Shown here piece by piece: positions 45,025-54,031 of a stretch of DNA of 64,000 nucleotides. Source of the DNA: Polycladomyces subterraneus (GTDB lineage: Bacteria; Bacillota; Bacilli; Thermoactinomycetales; JIR-001); assembly GCF_030433435.1 (NCBI RefSeq), contig NZ_JANRHH010000031.1:104658-168657 (forward strand). The letters are read 5' to 3'. The notes beneath the pieces were generated by a model. The model worked only from the letters and a program-made list of their open reading frames with translations, did not search any database and was not told the origin of the DNA. The translations under genes and the position numbers were made by a program. Position 1 is the first letter of the stretch. Each line of letters begins with the position of its first letter.

Positions 45025-46056
45025 ATGAAAGCACTGTTGTTAGCTGGCGGGTTGGGAACACGTTTGAGACCTCTGACTGAACGCCTCCCCAAGCCTATGG
45101 CTCCGGTCGTCAATCGGCCATGGCTTGAACACCTCATCCTACACCTCAAATCGCAAGGCATTTCTGAGTTCGTCATTGCTGTCAAGCACAACGCGGATGT
45201 CATTCGAAAACACTTCGAAGACGGGCGCAAATTCGGTGTTCGCATCGAGTACAGTCAGGAGCCTGAGCTGCTCGGTACAGCTGGGGCTATCAAGCATGCG
45301 GAACAATTGTTGACGGACCGATTCATCGTCGTGAACGCCGACATCATCAATCATGTTGAGCTCGTGCCGTTGCTGGAATTCCATCAGACGAACGGCGCGC
45401 TGGTCACGATTGGCTTGACGGAAGTAGAAGACCCCTCTCACTACGGCGTGGTCCAGCAAACCATGTCGGGCCGGATCGTCCGCTTTGTGGAGAAACCGCC
45501 GCGTCACGCCGCACCTTCCAACCGTATCAATGCGGGTATTTACGTGATGGAGAAAGAGGCGTTGGAATGGATCCCGGCCGGGCGCGAGGTGTCGATCGAG
45601 CGTGAGACATTCCCGACACTGATTCGCAAGGGTTTCCCCGTCTACGGCTGGCTCGTGCGTGGCTATTGGTTGGACATGGGGACGCTCGACCGTTATCTTG
45701 CGTTGCACCGGGACGTTCTCGACGGCAAGTGCGCCCTTCAACTCTCTTACCCTGAGCAAAAAGAAGGAATATGGACAGGCGAGGATGTCGACATCGCCGA
45801 CGATGTGGCGCTGGTTCCGCCTGTGGTCATCGGAAACGGCGTGAAGGTTGGGCGCGGTTGCGTCGTCGGTCCTTACGCGGTGCTGGGTGACAAAGTGACG
45901 GTTGAATCCGGTACCTCTTGTTCACACTCCGTCGTCTTGCCAGGTGCTCGCCTTGAGGGCAACCGTACAATCAGTAACACTATCGTCGGTCCGGAATTTT
46001 CGGTCGCAGTGCAGCCTCCATTCTATGTCGCCAACAAGAAGGTGGTCCAAAGATGA
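45025..46056 (+). CDS. Sugar-phosphate nucleotidyltransferase (mannose-1-phosphate guanylyltransferase type)
   Basis: A 343-residue enzyme with an N-terminal Rossmann-like nucleotidyltransferase domain (LLLAGGLGTRLRPLTERLPKPM at the start, VNADII near 110, GYWLDMGTLDRYL near 215) and a C-terminal left-handed beta-helix of hexapeptide repeats (VVIGNGVKVGRGCVVGPYAVLG). GDP-mannose synthesis is the likely role given manB and manA downstream; glucose-1-phosphate as substrate is the alternative. ATG 45025 lies 6 bp after GGGGGG; its stop overlaps the next start. Confidence 0.88.
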   Translation: MKALLLAGGLGTRLRPLTERLPKPMAPVVNRPWLEHLILHLKSQGISEFVIAVKHNADVIRKHFEDGRKFGVRIEYSQEPELLGTAGAIKHAEQLLTDRFIVVNADIINHVELVPLLEFHQTNGALVTIGLTEVEDPSHYGVVQQTMSGRIVRFVEKPPRHAAPSNRINAGIYVMEKEALEWIPAGREVSIERETFPTLIRKGFPVYGWLVRGYWLDMGTLDRYLALHRDVLDGKCALQLSYPEQKEGIWTGEDVDIADDVALVPPVVIGNGVKVGRGCVVGPYAVLGDKVTVESGTSCSHSVVLPGARLEGNRTISNTIVGPEFSVAVQPPFYVANKKVVQR

Positions 46057-47243
46057 GTCATGTTGCTTATGTCAGCACATATGTACCAAAGCGGTGCGGC
46101 CTCGCCACCTACACCAGCCATCTCCGGCAGTACGTCCAGAGCGCGGAGAAAGGGTGCGAGGCTGACACCGTGATCGCGATGGTCGACCAAAGCGAAGACT
46201 TACAGGAGTATGACCCGTCACTATGGTTCCTCCGCCGCGATGTCCGCGAGGATTACCGCAAGTTGGCCCAACGCGTAAACGACAGCCCAGTCACCGTGGT
46301 TTCGCTACAGCACGAGTTTGGGATATTCGGCGGCAACGCCGGCGAATACGTACTGGATTTCGTGCGCGAGTTGCGCAAGCCGTTGGTCACCACGTTCCAC
46401 ACGGTGCTTGAATCTCCTCAAGAGCCTCTACGCAGTGTGCAAGAGGAAATCGCGCGACGCAGCGACCGCATCGTGGTGATGAACCGGCGGGCCATCGACC
46501 TGTTGGCCAATGAATACCAATTGCCGAAGAGCAAATTGGTGTACATCCCGCACGGTACGCCGGTGCCCGCGCCGGACCGGCGCGAGCCGCTGCGCAAGCA
46601 ACTCGGCTGGTCTGACAAACGAGTCGTGATGACGTTTGGGCTGCTCAGCCGAGGCAAGGGCCTTGAACTGATCCTCAAAGCCTTGCCGAAAGTGATCCAC
46701 CAGGTTCCGAATGTCCTGTACGCCATCGTTGGCCAAACCCACCCAGAGGTGAAAAAACGCGAAGGTGAGGCGTACCGGGAACAGCTCAACGATATGATCC
46801 GGGAGCTCAACTTGGAGCAGCACGTGGTGATGATCGACCGCTACCTCTCCGAGGACGAGTTGGTCGATCACATAATGGCATGCGATCTGTACGTCACGCC
46901 GTATCCCGGCATGCAACAGATCACGAGCGGAACGCTGGCCTACGCGGTGGGACTAGGCCGACCTGTCTTGAGCACGCCGTACGCGTACGCGCAAGACTTA
47001 CTCGGCGAATTTCAGGATCTGCTCATCCCGCACGACGATGTGGACGCTTGGGCGCAGGCCATCAGCCGTCTCTTGTCCAGTTCCACCACTTTGCAGCAAT
47101 GGGAGCGACGAATCCAGCAGATTGGTCGCGAAATGTCTTGGCCGCGCGTCGGAGAGTCGCACGCCCGGTTGTTCGGTGAGCTGTCGCAGACACACCGGAA
47201 ATCTGAATCTGAAGGCAACGTTGTTGGGTCCGTTTCCCGTTAA
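46053..47243 (+). CDS. Glycosyltransferase family 4 protein
   Basis: A 396-residue GT-B fold transferase. The N-terminal half starts SHVAYVSTYVPKRCGLATYT, and the C-terminal half has the nucleotide-sugar region VVMTFGLLSRGKGLELILKAL near residue 190 and the usual Glu motif within TPYPGMQQITSGTLAYAVGLG near 285. It probably transfers mannose from GDP-mannose, judging by the operon. The ATGA overlap on both sides indicates coupled translation. Acceptor unknown. Confidence 0.88.
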   Translation: MSHVAYVSTYVPKRCGLATYTSHLRQYVQSAEKGCEADTVIAMVDQSEDLQEYDPSLWFLRRDVREDYRKLAQRVNDSPVTVVSLQHEFGIFGGNAGEYVLDFVRELRKPLVTTFHTVLESPQEPLRSVQEEIARRSDRIVVMNRRAIDLLANEYQLPKSKLVYIPHGTPVPAPDRREPLRKQLGWSDKRVVMTFGLLSRGKGLELILKALPKVIHQVPNVLYAIVGQTHPEVKKREGEAYREQLNDMIRELNLEQHVVMIDRYLSEDELVDHIMACDLYVTPYPGMQQITSGTLAYAVGLGRPVLSTPYAYAQDLLGEFQDLLIPHDDVDAWAQAISRLLSSSTTLQQWERRIQQIGREMSWPRVGESHARLFGELSQTHRKSESEGNVVGSVSR

Positions 47244-48345
47244 ACTGACCCACCTGCGCCGGCTCACCGACGACACGGGAATCATCGAACACTGCATCGG
47301 GAAAATCCCACGTCGAAAGGAAGGCTACTCCACGGACGACAACGCCCGGGCACTTTGGGCATGCGTCGAATGGGGTCGATACGCTCATCGTACCGGGAAC
47401 AACGAAGAAGGCGAGCGACTGGCCAGCTTGGCCGACACGTACCTGGCGTTCTTGGCTTGGGTACAAAAAGATGATGGCCACTTCCACAACAACGTCGCGT
47501 ACGACCGACAATGGGAACCTGAGCAGCCTTCGGACGACTGTCTGGGACGCGTGCTGTGGGCCACTGCGACTGCTGCGGTGTGGGATATCGACCGCGATCG
47601 TGCTCGCGTAGCCCAACGCTTGTGCCAAAACGGGTTTCGCGCGATCGGCAGCATTCAGTTTCCGCGCGGCATGGCGCACGTGCTGTCAGCGGCAAGTCTG
47701 CTTGTGCGCGAAGCGGAAGCGAATCCCGAATTGGAACAACCGTTCCGAGATTGGGTGCTGCGTGAGCTGCCGTCTGTCGCTCGGCAGTTCGGCGATCGGC
47801 TGCTCCATCAATACCGCCGCCATACCAAACCGGGTTGGCGGTGGTTTGAAGAGACCATGACCTACAGCAATGGCGTCTTCCCGTGGGCTTTGTTCCACTG
47901 GTATGCGACGTTCCCGTCCAGCGAGGCGCAACAGGCGGCCAAGGATAGCCTGGATTTTCTGATTGAAAAAATGACTGGATCACACGACGTGATCCGACCG
48001 ATCGGCAACCGGGGATGGTGCACGCCGCAAGGCATCAGCCAGTGGGATCAGCAACCGGTGGAAGTAATGAAGTTGGCCATGGCATGCCAACAAGCGTACG
48101 AGGTCACCGGGGATAAGGGTTACCGGGCGGTGCTGGACAAGTGCCGGGCATGGTTCCACGGCGACAACGACCTGGGCGTACCGATGGCCGACGCGTCGGA
48201 CGGTTCCTGTTGCGACGGACTGACCGAGAACGGCCCCAATCGCAACAGAGGCGCCGAATCCACATTGGCCTATTTGATCACGGAAGCGATTTTCCATCAA
48301 ACCATGGAGGGGGATGACGATGAGTGTGCTGACGAACAAAGCTAA
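47224..48345 (+). CDS. Glycosidase-like (six-hairpin type) protein in the mannose operon
   Basis: A protein of about 373 residues that I place only by fold-like features: repeated helical pairs rich in Trp, Tyr and acidic residues (EGYSTDDNARALWACVEWGRY, QKDDGHFHNNVAYDRQW, then WFEETMTYSNGVFPWALF and IGNRGWCTPQG), as in alpha/alpha-barrel carbohydrate enzymes. It could be a mannosidase, a phosphorylase or a binding protein. The TTG start at 47224 follows GAAGG and overlaps the preceding gene; TTG 47221 is equally possible. Confidence 0.7.
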   Translation: MGPFPVKLTHLRRLTDDTGIIEHCIGKIPRRKEGYSTDDNARALWACVEWGRYAHRTGNNEEGERLASLADTYLAFLAWVQKDDGHFHNNVAYDRQWEPEQPSDDCLGRVLWATATAAVWDIDRDRARVAQRLCQNGFRAIGSIQFPRGMAHVLSAASLLVREAEANPELEQPFRDWVLRELPSVARQFGDRLLHQYRRHTKPGWRWFEETMTYSNGVFPWALFHWYATFPSSEAQQAAKDSLDFLIEKMTGSHDVIRPIGNRGWCTPQGISQWDQQPVEVMKLAMACQQAYEVTGDKGYRAVLDKCRAWFHGDNDLGVPMADASDGSCCDGLTENGPNRNRGAESTLAYLITEAIFHQTMEGDDDECADEQS

Positions 48346-49738
48346 CGCGATCGCTAAGCATGTGTTTCGGGAGTACGACATACGGGGAGTCGTCGGCGAA
48401 GAAATCCACGAGTCATTCGCCTACTGGTTAGGTCGGGCGTTTGCCCGCCGGGTGCGCGAAGAAGGCCAACGAACGGTGGTCGTCGGCCGCGACAACCGGC
48501 AGAGTTCGCCCGCGCTTGCCCGTGCAGTCGCCGCGGGCCTGAGCGACGAACAGTGTGAAGTGCTGGATATTGGGGAAGTCACCTCGCCGATCTTCTACTT
48601 CAGCCTCGAACATCTCGATGTACCATCCGGCATCATGATCACAGCGAGCCACAACCCTCCCAACGAGAACGGATTCAAAGTGGCGCAGAACAAGACGACC
48701 CTGTTCGGCAAATCAGTAAAAAACCTGTACAATGAAATGGTGGCTGTAGCCGAAGAAACCGGCCCCAAACCGGTCATTCGGCAGGATGCTCCGACGAAGG
48801 CAGTCGACATTCGCACGCCGTACCTCAACATGTTGCAACAAAAGATCCAACTGGGCGACCGCAAATTAAAAGTGGTCGTGGACTGTGGTAACGGCACCGC
48901 GTCTTCGTTTGCGCCGGAGGCACTGAAGCGTTGGGGATGTGAAGTCGTGCCCCTGTACTGCACGTCGGACCCGACGTTCCCAAACCACCATCCAGACCCC
49001 GTCGACCCGGATAACCTCAAGGATCTCATCCGAGTGGTCAAAGAAACAGGCGCGGATCTCGGGATCGCATTTGACGGTGATGGCGACCGTCTCGGTGTGG
49101 TGGACGAAACAGGCTGCATCCGCTGGGGAGACCAGTTGATGATCCTTTACTGGCGTGAAATTCTCCCCAAATACCCGGGATGTGATGCATTCGTTGAAGT
49201 CAAATGTTCGCAGGCGCTGGTCGAAGAAATCAAACGACTTGGTGGCAAGCCCCAGTTCCACCGCACGGGTCACTCGCATATCAAAGCGACTCTGCGCAGG
49301 ACGAACGCGCCGTTTGCAGGGGAAATGTCGGGGCACCTGTTCTTCAACGATGAGTACTATGGCTTTGACGATGCGCTGTATGCCGCGGGGCGGCTTTTGC
49401 GGATCCTGTCTCGGGACACGCGGCCACTCTCCGCATTGTTTGCTGATGTCCCGCAGTACCACGCAACACCTGAGACGCGCGTTACCTGCGAAGAATCGCA
49501 AAAGTCGTTGGTGATCGAGCAGGTGAAGGAGCACTTCGCGAAGCGGTATCCGATTGTCGACGTTGACGGTGCACGTATCCAGTTCCCGTCCGGGTGGGCG
49601 TTGGTGCGCAGTTCAAACACGCAGCCCATTCTCGTGTTGCGGGCTGAAGCGGACAGCGCCGAGAGCTTGGAGGAGATTAAGCGCGAAGTGGCGGACGTCG
49701 TGCGTTCTTGCGGCATCACCTCTACTATCCCGTGGTAA
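48320..49738 (+). CDS. manB: Phosphomannomutase/phosphoglucomutase
   Basis: Alpha-D-phosphohexomutase of 472 residues interconverting mannose-6-phosphate and mannose-1-phosphate. The phosphoserine loop is ITASHNPPNENGFK near residue 100, the metal loop FDGDGDRLGVVD near 250, the sugar-binding loop GEMSGHLFF near 335 and the phosphate-binding loop RSSNTQPILVLRAEA near 430. ATG 48320 lies 6 bp from GGAGGGGG, inside the end of the previous gene. Confidence 0.95.
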   Translation: MSVLTNKANAIAKHVFREYDIRGVVGEEIHESFAYWLGRAFARRVREEGQRTVVVGRDNRQSSPALARAVAAGLSDEQCEVLDIGEVTSPIFYFSLEHLDVPSGIMITASHNPPNENGFKVAQNKTTLFGKSVKNLYNEMVAVAEETGPKPVIRQDAPTKAVDIRTPYLNMLQQKIQLGDRKLKVVVDCGNGTASSFAPEALKRWGCEVVPLYCTSDPTFPNHHPDPVDPDNLKDLIRVVKETGADLGIAFDGDGDRLGVVDETGCIRWGDQLMILYWREILPKYPGCDAFVEVKCSQALVEEIKRLGGKPQFHRTGHSHIKATLRRTNAPFAGEMSGHLFFNDEYYGFDDALYAAGRLLRILSRDTRPLSALFADVPQYHATPETRVTCEESQKSLVIEQVKEHFAKRYPIVDVDGARIQFPSGWALVRSSNTQPILVLRAEADSAESLEEIKREVADVVRSCGITSTIPW

Positions 49739-49783
49739 TGCCGCGGCATGCACAGTGGACAACCTTGGATAGGGGTGGAACCG

Positions 49784-50755
49784 ATGAACCCATGTGAACC
49801 TGTCAAATTTACCCCCATCGCTGTGCCGCGGATCTGGGGTGGACACACGCTGAAAACTTGGTTCGGCACCGATACCAACCAACCGATTGGCGAATACTGG
49901 GTAGTTTCCAGCCATCCACATGGCACGAGCGTCGTCGAACAGGGGGCGTTTCAAGGCAATACGTTGAGCGATTTGGTGCGGGAACATCCAGAAGCATACC
50001 TCGGCGACAGCCCGCAACCGCGGTTCCCGCTCCTGATTAAGTTTATCGAGGCAGCACAAGATCTGTCCGTTCAAGTGCATCCGGACGATGAGTACGCGCG
50101 CAGGGTGGAGTCGGACTTCGGTAAGACCGAGGCGTGGTACGTGCTGGATTGCCCGGATGATGGGCGCGTCATCTACGGTCATCACTTCAAGTCGCGCCAA
50201 GAGTATATGCAGGCTGTCGAAGAGAAACGCGTAAAATCGTATCTTGAGTACGTGCCGATTTCGCCGGGGCGGCTGGTGTTTGTTCCTTCGCGGACGATGC
50301 ACGCGCTGTTGGCCGGTACGGTAGTGCTCGAGATCCAGCAAACCTCCGACGTGACGTACCGCGTCTATGATTGGGATCGTGTGGACGAACACGGACGGAG
50401 TCGTGAGTTGCACGTAGAGAAAGCAGCCGATGTCCTGCAGTACGGTTCGCAGCCTAACCCCTTCCCGGCAGCACAGGAAATTCCCGCGGCAGCCGGCATG
50501 CGAGGGTCTCGCTTGGCTGCTTGCCCGTATTTCACCATTGACAAGTGGAACTTGCAGTCTGGACGGCACTCCTTTGTGCACGGGCGCAAGGGCAATCCGG
50601 ACATCGTGATTGTGACGGGCGGCCAAGGTAGTCTGCACTGGCCTGACGGTGACATGCCACTGCGTCGCGGAGATGCCGTAATCGTCCCCGCCACGTTGTC
50701 CGACTACGCAGTATCCTGTGTGGGTGAGATGGAGCTCATTCGCGTGTTTTATTAA
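49784..50755 (+). CDS. manA: Mannose-6-phosphate isomerase, class I
   Basis: Zinc-dependent cupin-fold enzyme of 323 residues converting fructose-6-phosphate to mannose-6-phosphate. Metal ligands are in LSVQVHPDDEYA (Gln, His) and KTEAWYVLDC (Glu), with a further His in SRTMHALLAGTVVLEIQQTSD. ATG 49784 follows AGGGGTGG. Together with manB and the nucleotidyltransferase it gives a complete route from fructose-6-phosphate to GDP-mannose. Confidence 0.95.
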   Translation: MNPCEPVKFTPIAVPRIWGGHTLKTWFGTDTNQPIGEYWVVSSHPHGTSVVEQGAFQGNTLSDLVREHPEAYLGDSPQPRFPLLIKFIEAAQDLSVQVHPDDEYARRVESDFGKTEAWYVLDCPDDGRVIYGHHFKSRQEYMQAVEEKRVKSYLEYVPISPGRLVFVPSRTMHALLAGTVVLEIQQTSDVTYRVYDWDRVDEHGRSRELHVEKAADVLQYGSQPNPFPAAQEIPAAAGMRGSRLAACPYFTIDKWNLQSGRHSFVHGRKGNPDIVIVTGGQGSLHWPDGDMPLRRGDAVIVPATLSDYAVSCVGEMELIRVFY

Positions 50756-50768
50756 GGGCAAGCGAGAA

Positions 50769-51010
50769 AACCCAGCCCTTCAGGTTGGGATAGTAGCGAA
50801 CATCGGACGCGGGAAGGCTGCAGCCCTCCCGCAAGTCCGACAGCATTTTGGCACAATCAAGTCAAGCAGTGGAAAACATTTAAAACGACTATGCGAGGAA
50901 AACTCGTGAAAAGATGGATATGGGTTGCCACGCCAGATGAAGCGAGAAGCCCACGGCAACCAAAGGGAGTGCCTCTGGCATTTCAGCCGTGTGGGGCGAG
51001 CCACTAATCG
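50769..51010 (+). other. Structured non-coding region resembling an IS200/IS605-derived element
   Basis: Three hairpins follow one another: CCCAGCC/GGTTGGG near 50770-50790, a long stem TCGGAC...GTCCGA with a GCGGGAAGG/CCCTCCCGC core (50803-50840), and near 50950-51000 GAAGCCCACGGC against GCCGTGTGGGGC. The last resembles the right-end or omega-RNA hairpin of IS605-type elements. No tnpA or tnpB is present. The first long stem could instead end the mannose operon. No gene is seen in 50756-51273. Confidence 0.4.
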
Positions 51011-51138
51011 GAACCCTAGATAGGCATACCAATGGGCGTGATTCTGCACGCGAGGTCGTTACAGTCTTCCAATAAGAAGTCACGCGCCATTGTTGAAACA
51101 GTTTGGTAGTCGATCGGAGCGATGGCGACTGACGATAA

Positions 51139-51178
51139 AAAAATCCGGTCCCTTAACACAGGGTACCGGGTTTTTTTT
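51139..51178. terminator. Bidirectional terminator
   Basis: Stem CCGGTCCCT against AGGGTACCGG (one bulge), with an A-run before and a T-run after, so it works on both strands; it ends the microprotein gene at 51274. Confidence 0.75.
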
Positions 51179-51273
51179 GTGTATGCAGCTGTTGGCAGGA
51201 GGGTGTGCTCACGTAGCACCATCGATTACGCACGGTGAGCTCCTGTTACGGACACGGATAGGTGGTTTCTCGC

Positions 51274-51432
51274 TTAGAACCTTCGGCCAAACGGAAATCC
51301 ACCAAATCCACCGAATGGACCACCAAAACCCCCGAAAGGAAATCCGCCGAATCCACCAAAGGGACCTCCAAATCCCCCGCCAAATTGATCAGTATATGCT
51401 GGACCTTGATGTTGAAGATACTCGTTTTCCAT
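51274..51432 (-). CDS. Gly/Phe-rich microprotein with internal repeats
   Basis: A 52-residue protein too short for common gene finders. After the polar MENEYLQHQGPAYTDQ it consists of two near-identical GFGGPFGGFGGFPFG units and ends in RRF. The repeats differ at synonymous positions, indicating selection on the protein. GGGGGT lies 9 bp before the ATG and a terminator follows. Low-complexity Gly/Phe proteins occur in spore coats and phase-separating or adhesive proteins; no function is assigned. Confidence 0.65.
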   Translation of the reverse strand: MENEYLQHQGPAYTDQFGGGFGGPFGGFGGFPFGGFGGPFGGFGGFPFGRRF

Positions 51433-51644
51433 GGATGATGTACCCCCATTTTGGTTTTTCAGCTTTATGATACTCCGGTGTCAAAGAAGGGTGCCTAATT
51501 TCAAGGATCTACATCATCAATCCCCATAACATCATCGGCGGGCAGGGCTGGATGACGATTACGACGAATAACGGTGGGAATCGCTGTCCATTGTGGATCG
51601 GTAAACTCAAACTTGGAACATCAGATTTAAAAAATAGCTTCCAC

Positions 51645-52187
51645 TCAAAACACTAGCGGAATCAATCGCCAGGAAGATTTCCGATACCGTCGGTACGCCT
51701 CCCCAAATTGGTCCTCCATCATCCGTTCCTCCACGCTCATACGGTAGGAATACGCCGCCAAGTACACCATCAGATTGACTACTACCGCCGTGATTGACAA
51801 TGTGGATACGGCAAATCCCAAAAAAACCAACATCGTCCCCAAATAGCCTGGGTGGCGAATGTATCGGTACCATCCAGATTGTACCAAGTGATGTCCCTGT
51901 TGAATCCCGATGAAGCGACTGAACAATCTACCCAAGGTGTGCATGGCGGAAGCTCTGATCCAGACACCCGACAAACCGATCACGATGCCGAGAATAAACC
52001 ATGGATTTCCTATTGTCGGCTTTGGATCCATCACGTAGATCACAGTGGGTGCAACCGCCAACAAAAAAAGCGCCAAACCCAGAATGTAAGTGGATAGACA
52101 ATATTGGCGTATTTCCTTCACTGGCGGTTTCCGTAACCATTCCAACCCCACATACAGTACGACCGGCAAATAAGCAAACGCGATCAA
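51645..52187 (-). CDS. Isoprenylcysteine carboxyl methyltransferase (ICMT) family membrane protein
   Basis: A 180-residue membrane protein with about five helices. The C-terminal catalytic pattern HHLVQSGWYRYIRHPGYLG, then SVEERMMEDQFGEAYRRYRK and RLIP, is the ICMT/PEMT-like SAM-binding signature. Bacterial members methylate small or lipid-like substrates and are mostly uncharacterised. The start is TTG 52187 behind GGGAG. It stands alone; 51433-51644 upstream of the microprotein has nothing I can support. Confidence 0.82.
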   Translation of the reverse strand: MIAFAYLPVVLYVGLEWLRKPPVKEIRQYCLSTYILGLALFLLAVAPTVIYVMDPKPTIGNPWFILGIVIGLSGVWIRASAMHTLGRLFSRFIGIQQGHHLVQSGWYRYIRHPGYLGTMLVFLGFAVSTLSITAVVVNLMVYLAAYSYRMSVEERMMEDQFGEAYRRYRKSSWRLIPLVF

Positions 52188-52421
52188 GAAATCATCTCCC
52201 CTGCCATTTCTTTCGTTGTGTTTTCAAAAATATGCAGAATAAAGAGGAGTGGACAGGGATAAGAGAAGACCGTCATTGGCGGAAAATTGTTGCTATGGTA
52301 TGAAATACATCACATGGTGCAACTGTTCGTTCCAGTCTCGTAGCCTATCAATAAATATTTGTATCGGACATAGTCCAGAATTGCACAACCTCCGTTTTCC
52401 CAGGCAGTACCGACAGATAGT

Positions 52422-52439
52422 ATGGGTGTGTATACCCAT
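52422..52439. promoter_or_regulatory. Palindromic operator upstream of padR
   Basis: ATGGGTGTGTATACCCAT has perfect six-base arms (ATGGGT and ACCCAT), 30 bp before the padR start. PadR regulators often repress their own operon from such sites. The gap 52188-52468 holds no gene. Confidence 0.5.
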
Positions 52440-52468
52440 TGTTTAGATATAAAATACCTAGTAAAATA

Positions 52469-53095
52469 ATGACTATGGCACGATCATTTCAACGCTCACC
52501 TTTAGCTCTAGCTGTACTTGTGCTCCTATATGAGAAACCCATGCATCCCTACCGGATGCAGCAACTGATCAAGGAACGCGGGAAGGATCAGGTCATCAAC
52601 GTTCAGCGGCGGGCGAGCCTCTATCAGACCATCAAACAACTACGGCGGGAAGGGCTGATTACTGTTCGGGAGACCTCGCGTGAGGAAAACCGCCCTGAGC
52701 GGACGATTTATGAACTGACCGAGAAAGGGCTACAAATCGCTCGGGATTGGTTGCGGGATATGCTTTCAACATCTGCTCAGGAGTTCCCAGAATTTCCGGC
52801 AGCGGTCTCCCTATTACCTTTGCTTACCCCCGCTGATGTGTTATGCCAACTGGAGAAACGGGAGGCTGCAGTTACTGACAAGTTGGCTCGTATCGATTCC
52901 GAGCTTCGCCAAGAGGGAGGTGTATTACCCAGACTCTTTCTGCTTGAGATGGAATATTTACGCGCGATGCTCGAAGCTGAGCTCCAGTGGGTCCGCTCAC
53001 TCATCGACGATTTGCGTTCCAAACGGATTACTTGGAGCGAAGAGTGGCTCCGCCAGTTCATAGCCTCTGATACAGAGATGGACACAGGGGAATAA
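52469..53095 (+). CDS. PadR family transcriptional regulator
   Basis: A 208-residue regulator. The N-terminal winged helix spans about residues 10-90 (LALAVLVLLYEKPMHPYRMQQL, then RASLYQTIKQLRREGLI and a beta wing ERTIYELTEKG). The C-terminal half is a helical dimerisation domain as in PadR-s2/Vir. ATG 52469 is preferred; ATG 52475 is near. It precedes a SAM methyltransferase in the same direction and an ABC exporter slightly further on, either of which it may control. Confidence 0.88.
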   Translation: MTMARSFQRSPLALAVLVLLYEKPMHPYRMQQLIKERGKDQVINVQRRASLYQTIKQLRREGLITVRETSREENRPERTIYELTEKGLQIARDWLRDMLSTSAQEFPEFPAAVSLLPLLTPADVLCQLEKREAAVTDKLARIDSELRQEGGVLPRLFLLEMEYLRAMLEAELQWVRSLIDDLRSKRITWSEEWLRQFIASDTEMDTGE

Positions 53096-53123
53096 GTTCA
53101 CACCTTTATAAGGAGGAAGTTAC

Positions 53124-53792
53124 ATGTCCAAAAAAGCCCAAAAGGGTTATAAGGGCATCGGAATGGACGGTCCCATTGCCACGTGGTATGCGAAAAGTAC
53201 CCAGAACAACATTGAGGATTACAAAAAAGATGCGGAAAAGGTGGCTGCATGTGTCCCGGAAGAAGCAGCTGTTCTTGAGCTTGCCCCTGGCCCGGGATAC
53301 TTGTCGATCGAACTTGCAAAGCTCGGCAATTACAAAATAACCGGTTTGGACATCAGTAAAAAATTTGTTGAAATTGCGCGCGAGAAAGCCAAAGAAGCGG
53401 GTGTGGAAATTGACTTTCGTCAAGGGGATGCTTCCCGGATGCCCTTTGATGATCAAACATTTGATTTTATCATCTGTCGAGCGGCCTTTAAAAACTTTTC
53501 ACAGCCCGTCGCTGCCCTTGACGAGATGAATCGGGTGTTGAAGGACGGCGGAAAAGCCGTGATCATCGATTTGCGGGGAGATGTTTCCCCGGAAGCAGTG
53601 GATAAACATATTGAAGAGGAGTTGGGTTTAACCGGATTTCAATACCTCCTGACAAAATGGATATTTCGATTGTCACTCATCAAACGGGCTTATACGAAAG
53701 AGGAGTTTAGGCAGTTGGTATCAAAGAGCAAATTTCAGACATGCAAGATTCAAGAGGATACGATCGGTTTGGAGGTTTGGCTTGAAAAGTGA
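53124..53792 (+). CDS. Class I SAM-dependent methyltransferase
   Basis: A 222-residue UbiE-like methyltransferase. Motif I is VLELAPGPGYLSIELAKLG near residue 50, the acidic end of strand two is ITGLDISKKFVEIA and the motif IV region is FDFIICRAAFKNFSQP. The C-terminal part is hydrophobic/basic and may form the substrate pocket. It follows padR by 28 bp behind AAGGAGG, so both are one unit. Substrate unknown; small metabolites or drugs are possible given the regulator and the exporter. Confidence 0.87.
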   Translation: MSKKAQKGYKGIGMDGPIATWYAKSTQNNIEDYKKDAEKVAACVPEEAAVLELAPGPGYLSIELAKLGNYKITGLDISKKFVEIAREKAKEAGVEIDFRQGDASRMPFDDQTFDFIICRAAFKNFSQPVAALDEMNRVLKDGGKAVIIDLRGDVSPEAVDKHIEEELGLTGFQYLLTKWIFRLSLIKRAYTKEEFRQLVSKSKFQTCKIQEDTIGLEVWLEK

Positions 53793-54031
53793 CTTCTCAG
53801 CTTGACAAGTGATCCGTTCGACATGTTGGTTCCCAAAGGGGGCTATTTTTTTAGCCCTCCAGTAACCGGACAGTTGAAAAGATGGGGAGTGAAGCCGCTC
53901 CAGATCTGCTTGTCCCCATATTTTCCCGAATGTTCAGTCGAGTGGTTGCAGGGAATGGAAATCTCCAGTTCGAAACGTATGGTGAATGCTTTGTTGCAAT
54001 TCGAATGGATGTGGAAAAGGAGTGATTCGTG
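53793..54031 (+). other. Intergenic region with a short hairpin
   Basis: GGGCTA (53840-53845) pairs with TAGCCC (53852-53857) across a T-run loop. A 76-codon frame spans the gap, but it has no ribosome binding site or recognisable motif, so I do not call it a gene. Confidence 0.4.

Noticed and set aside
51090..51470. Plus-strand frame antisense to the Gly/Phe-rich gene
   Set aside because: Its His/Gln/Arg-rich repeats are what the antisense of the Gly/Phe repeats would give, and it has no ribosome binding site.
52299..52314. TATGAAATACATCACA upstream of padR as a seventh Crp/Fnr promoter
   Set aside because: No -10 hexamer lies at the offset shared by the six copies, and the flanks are not homologous.
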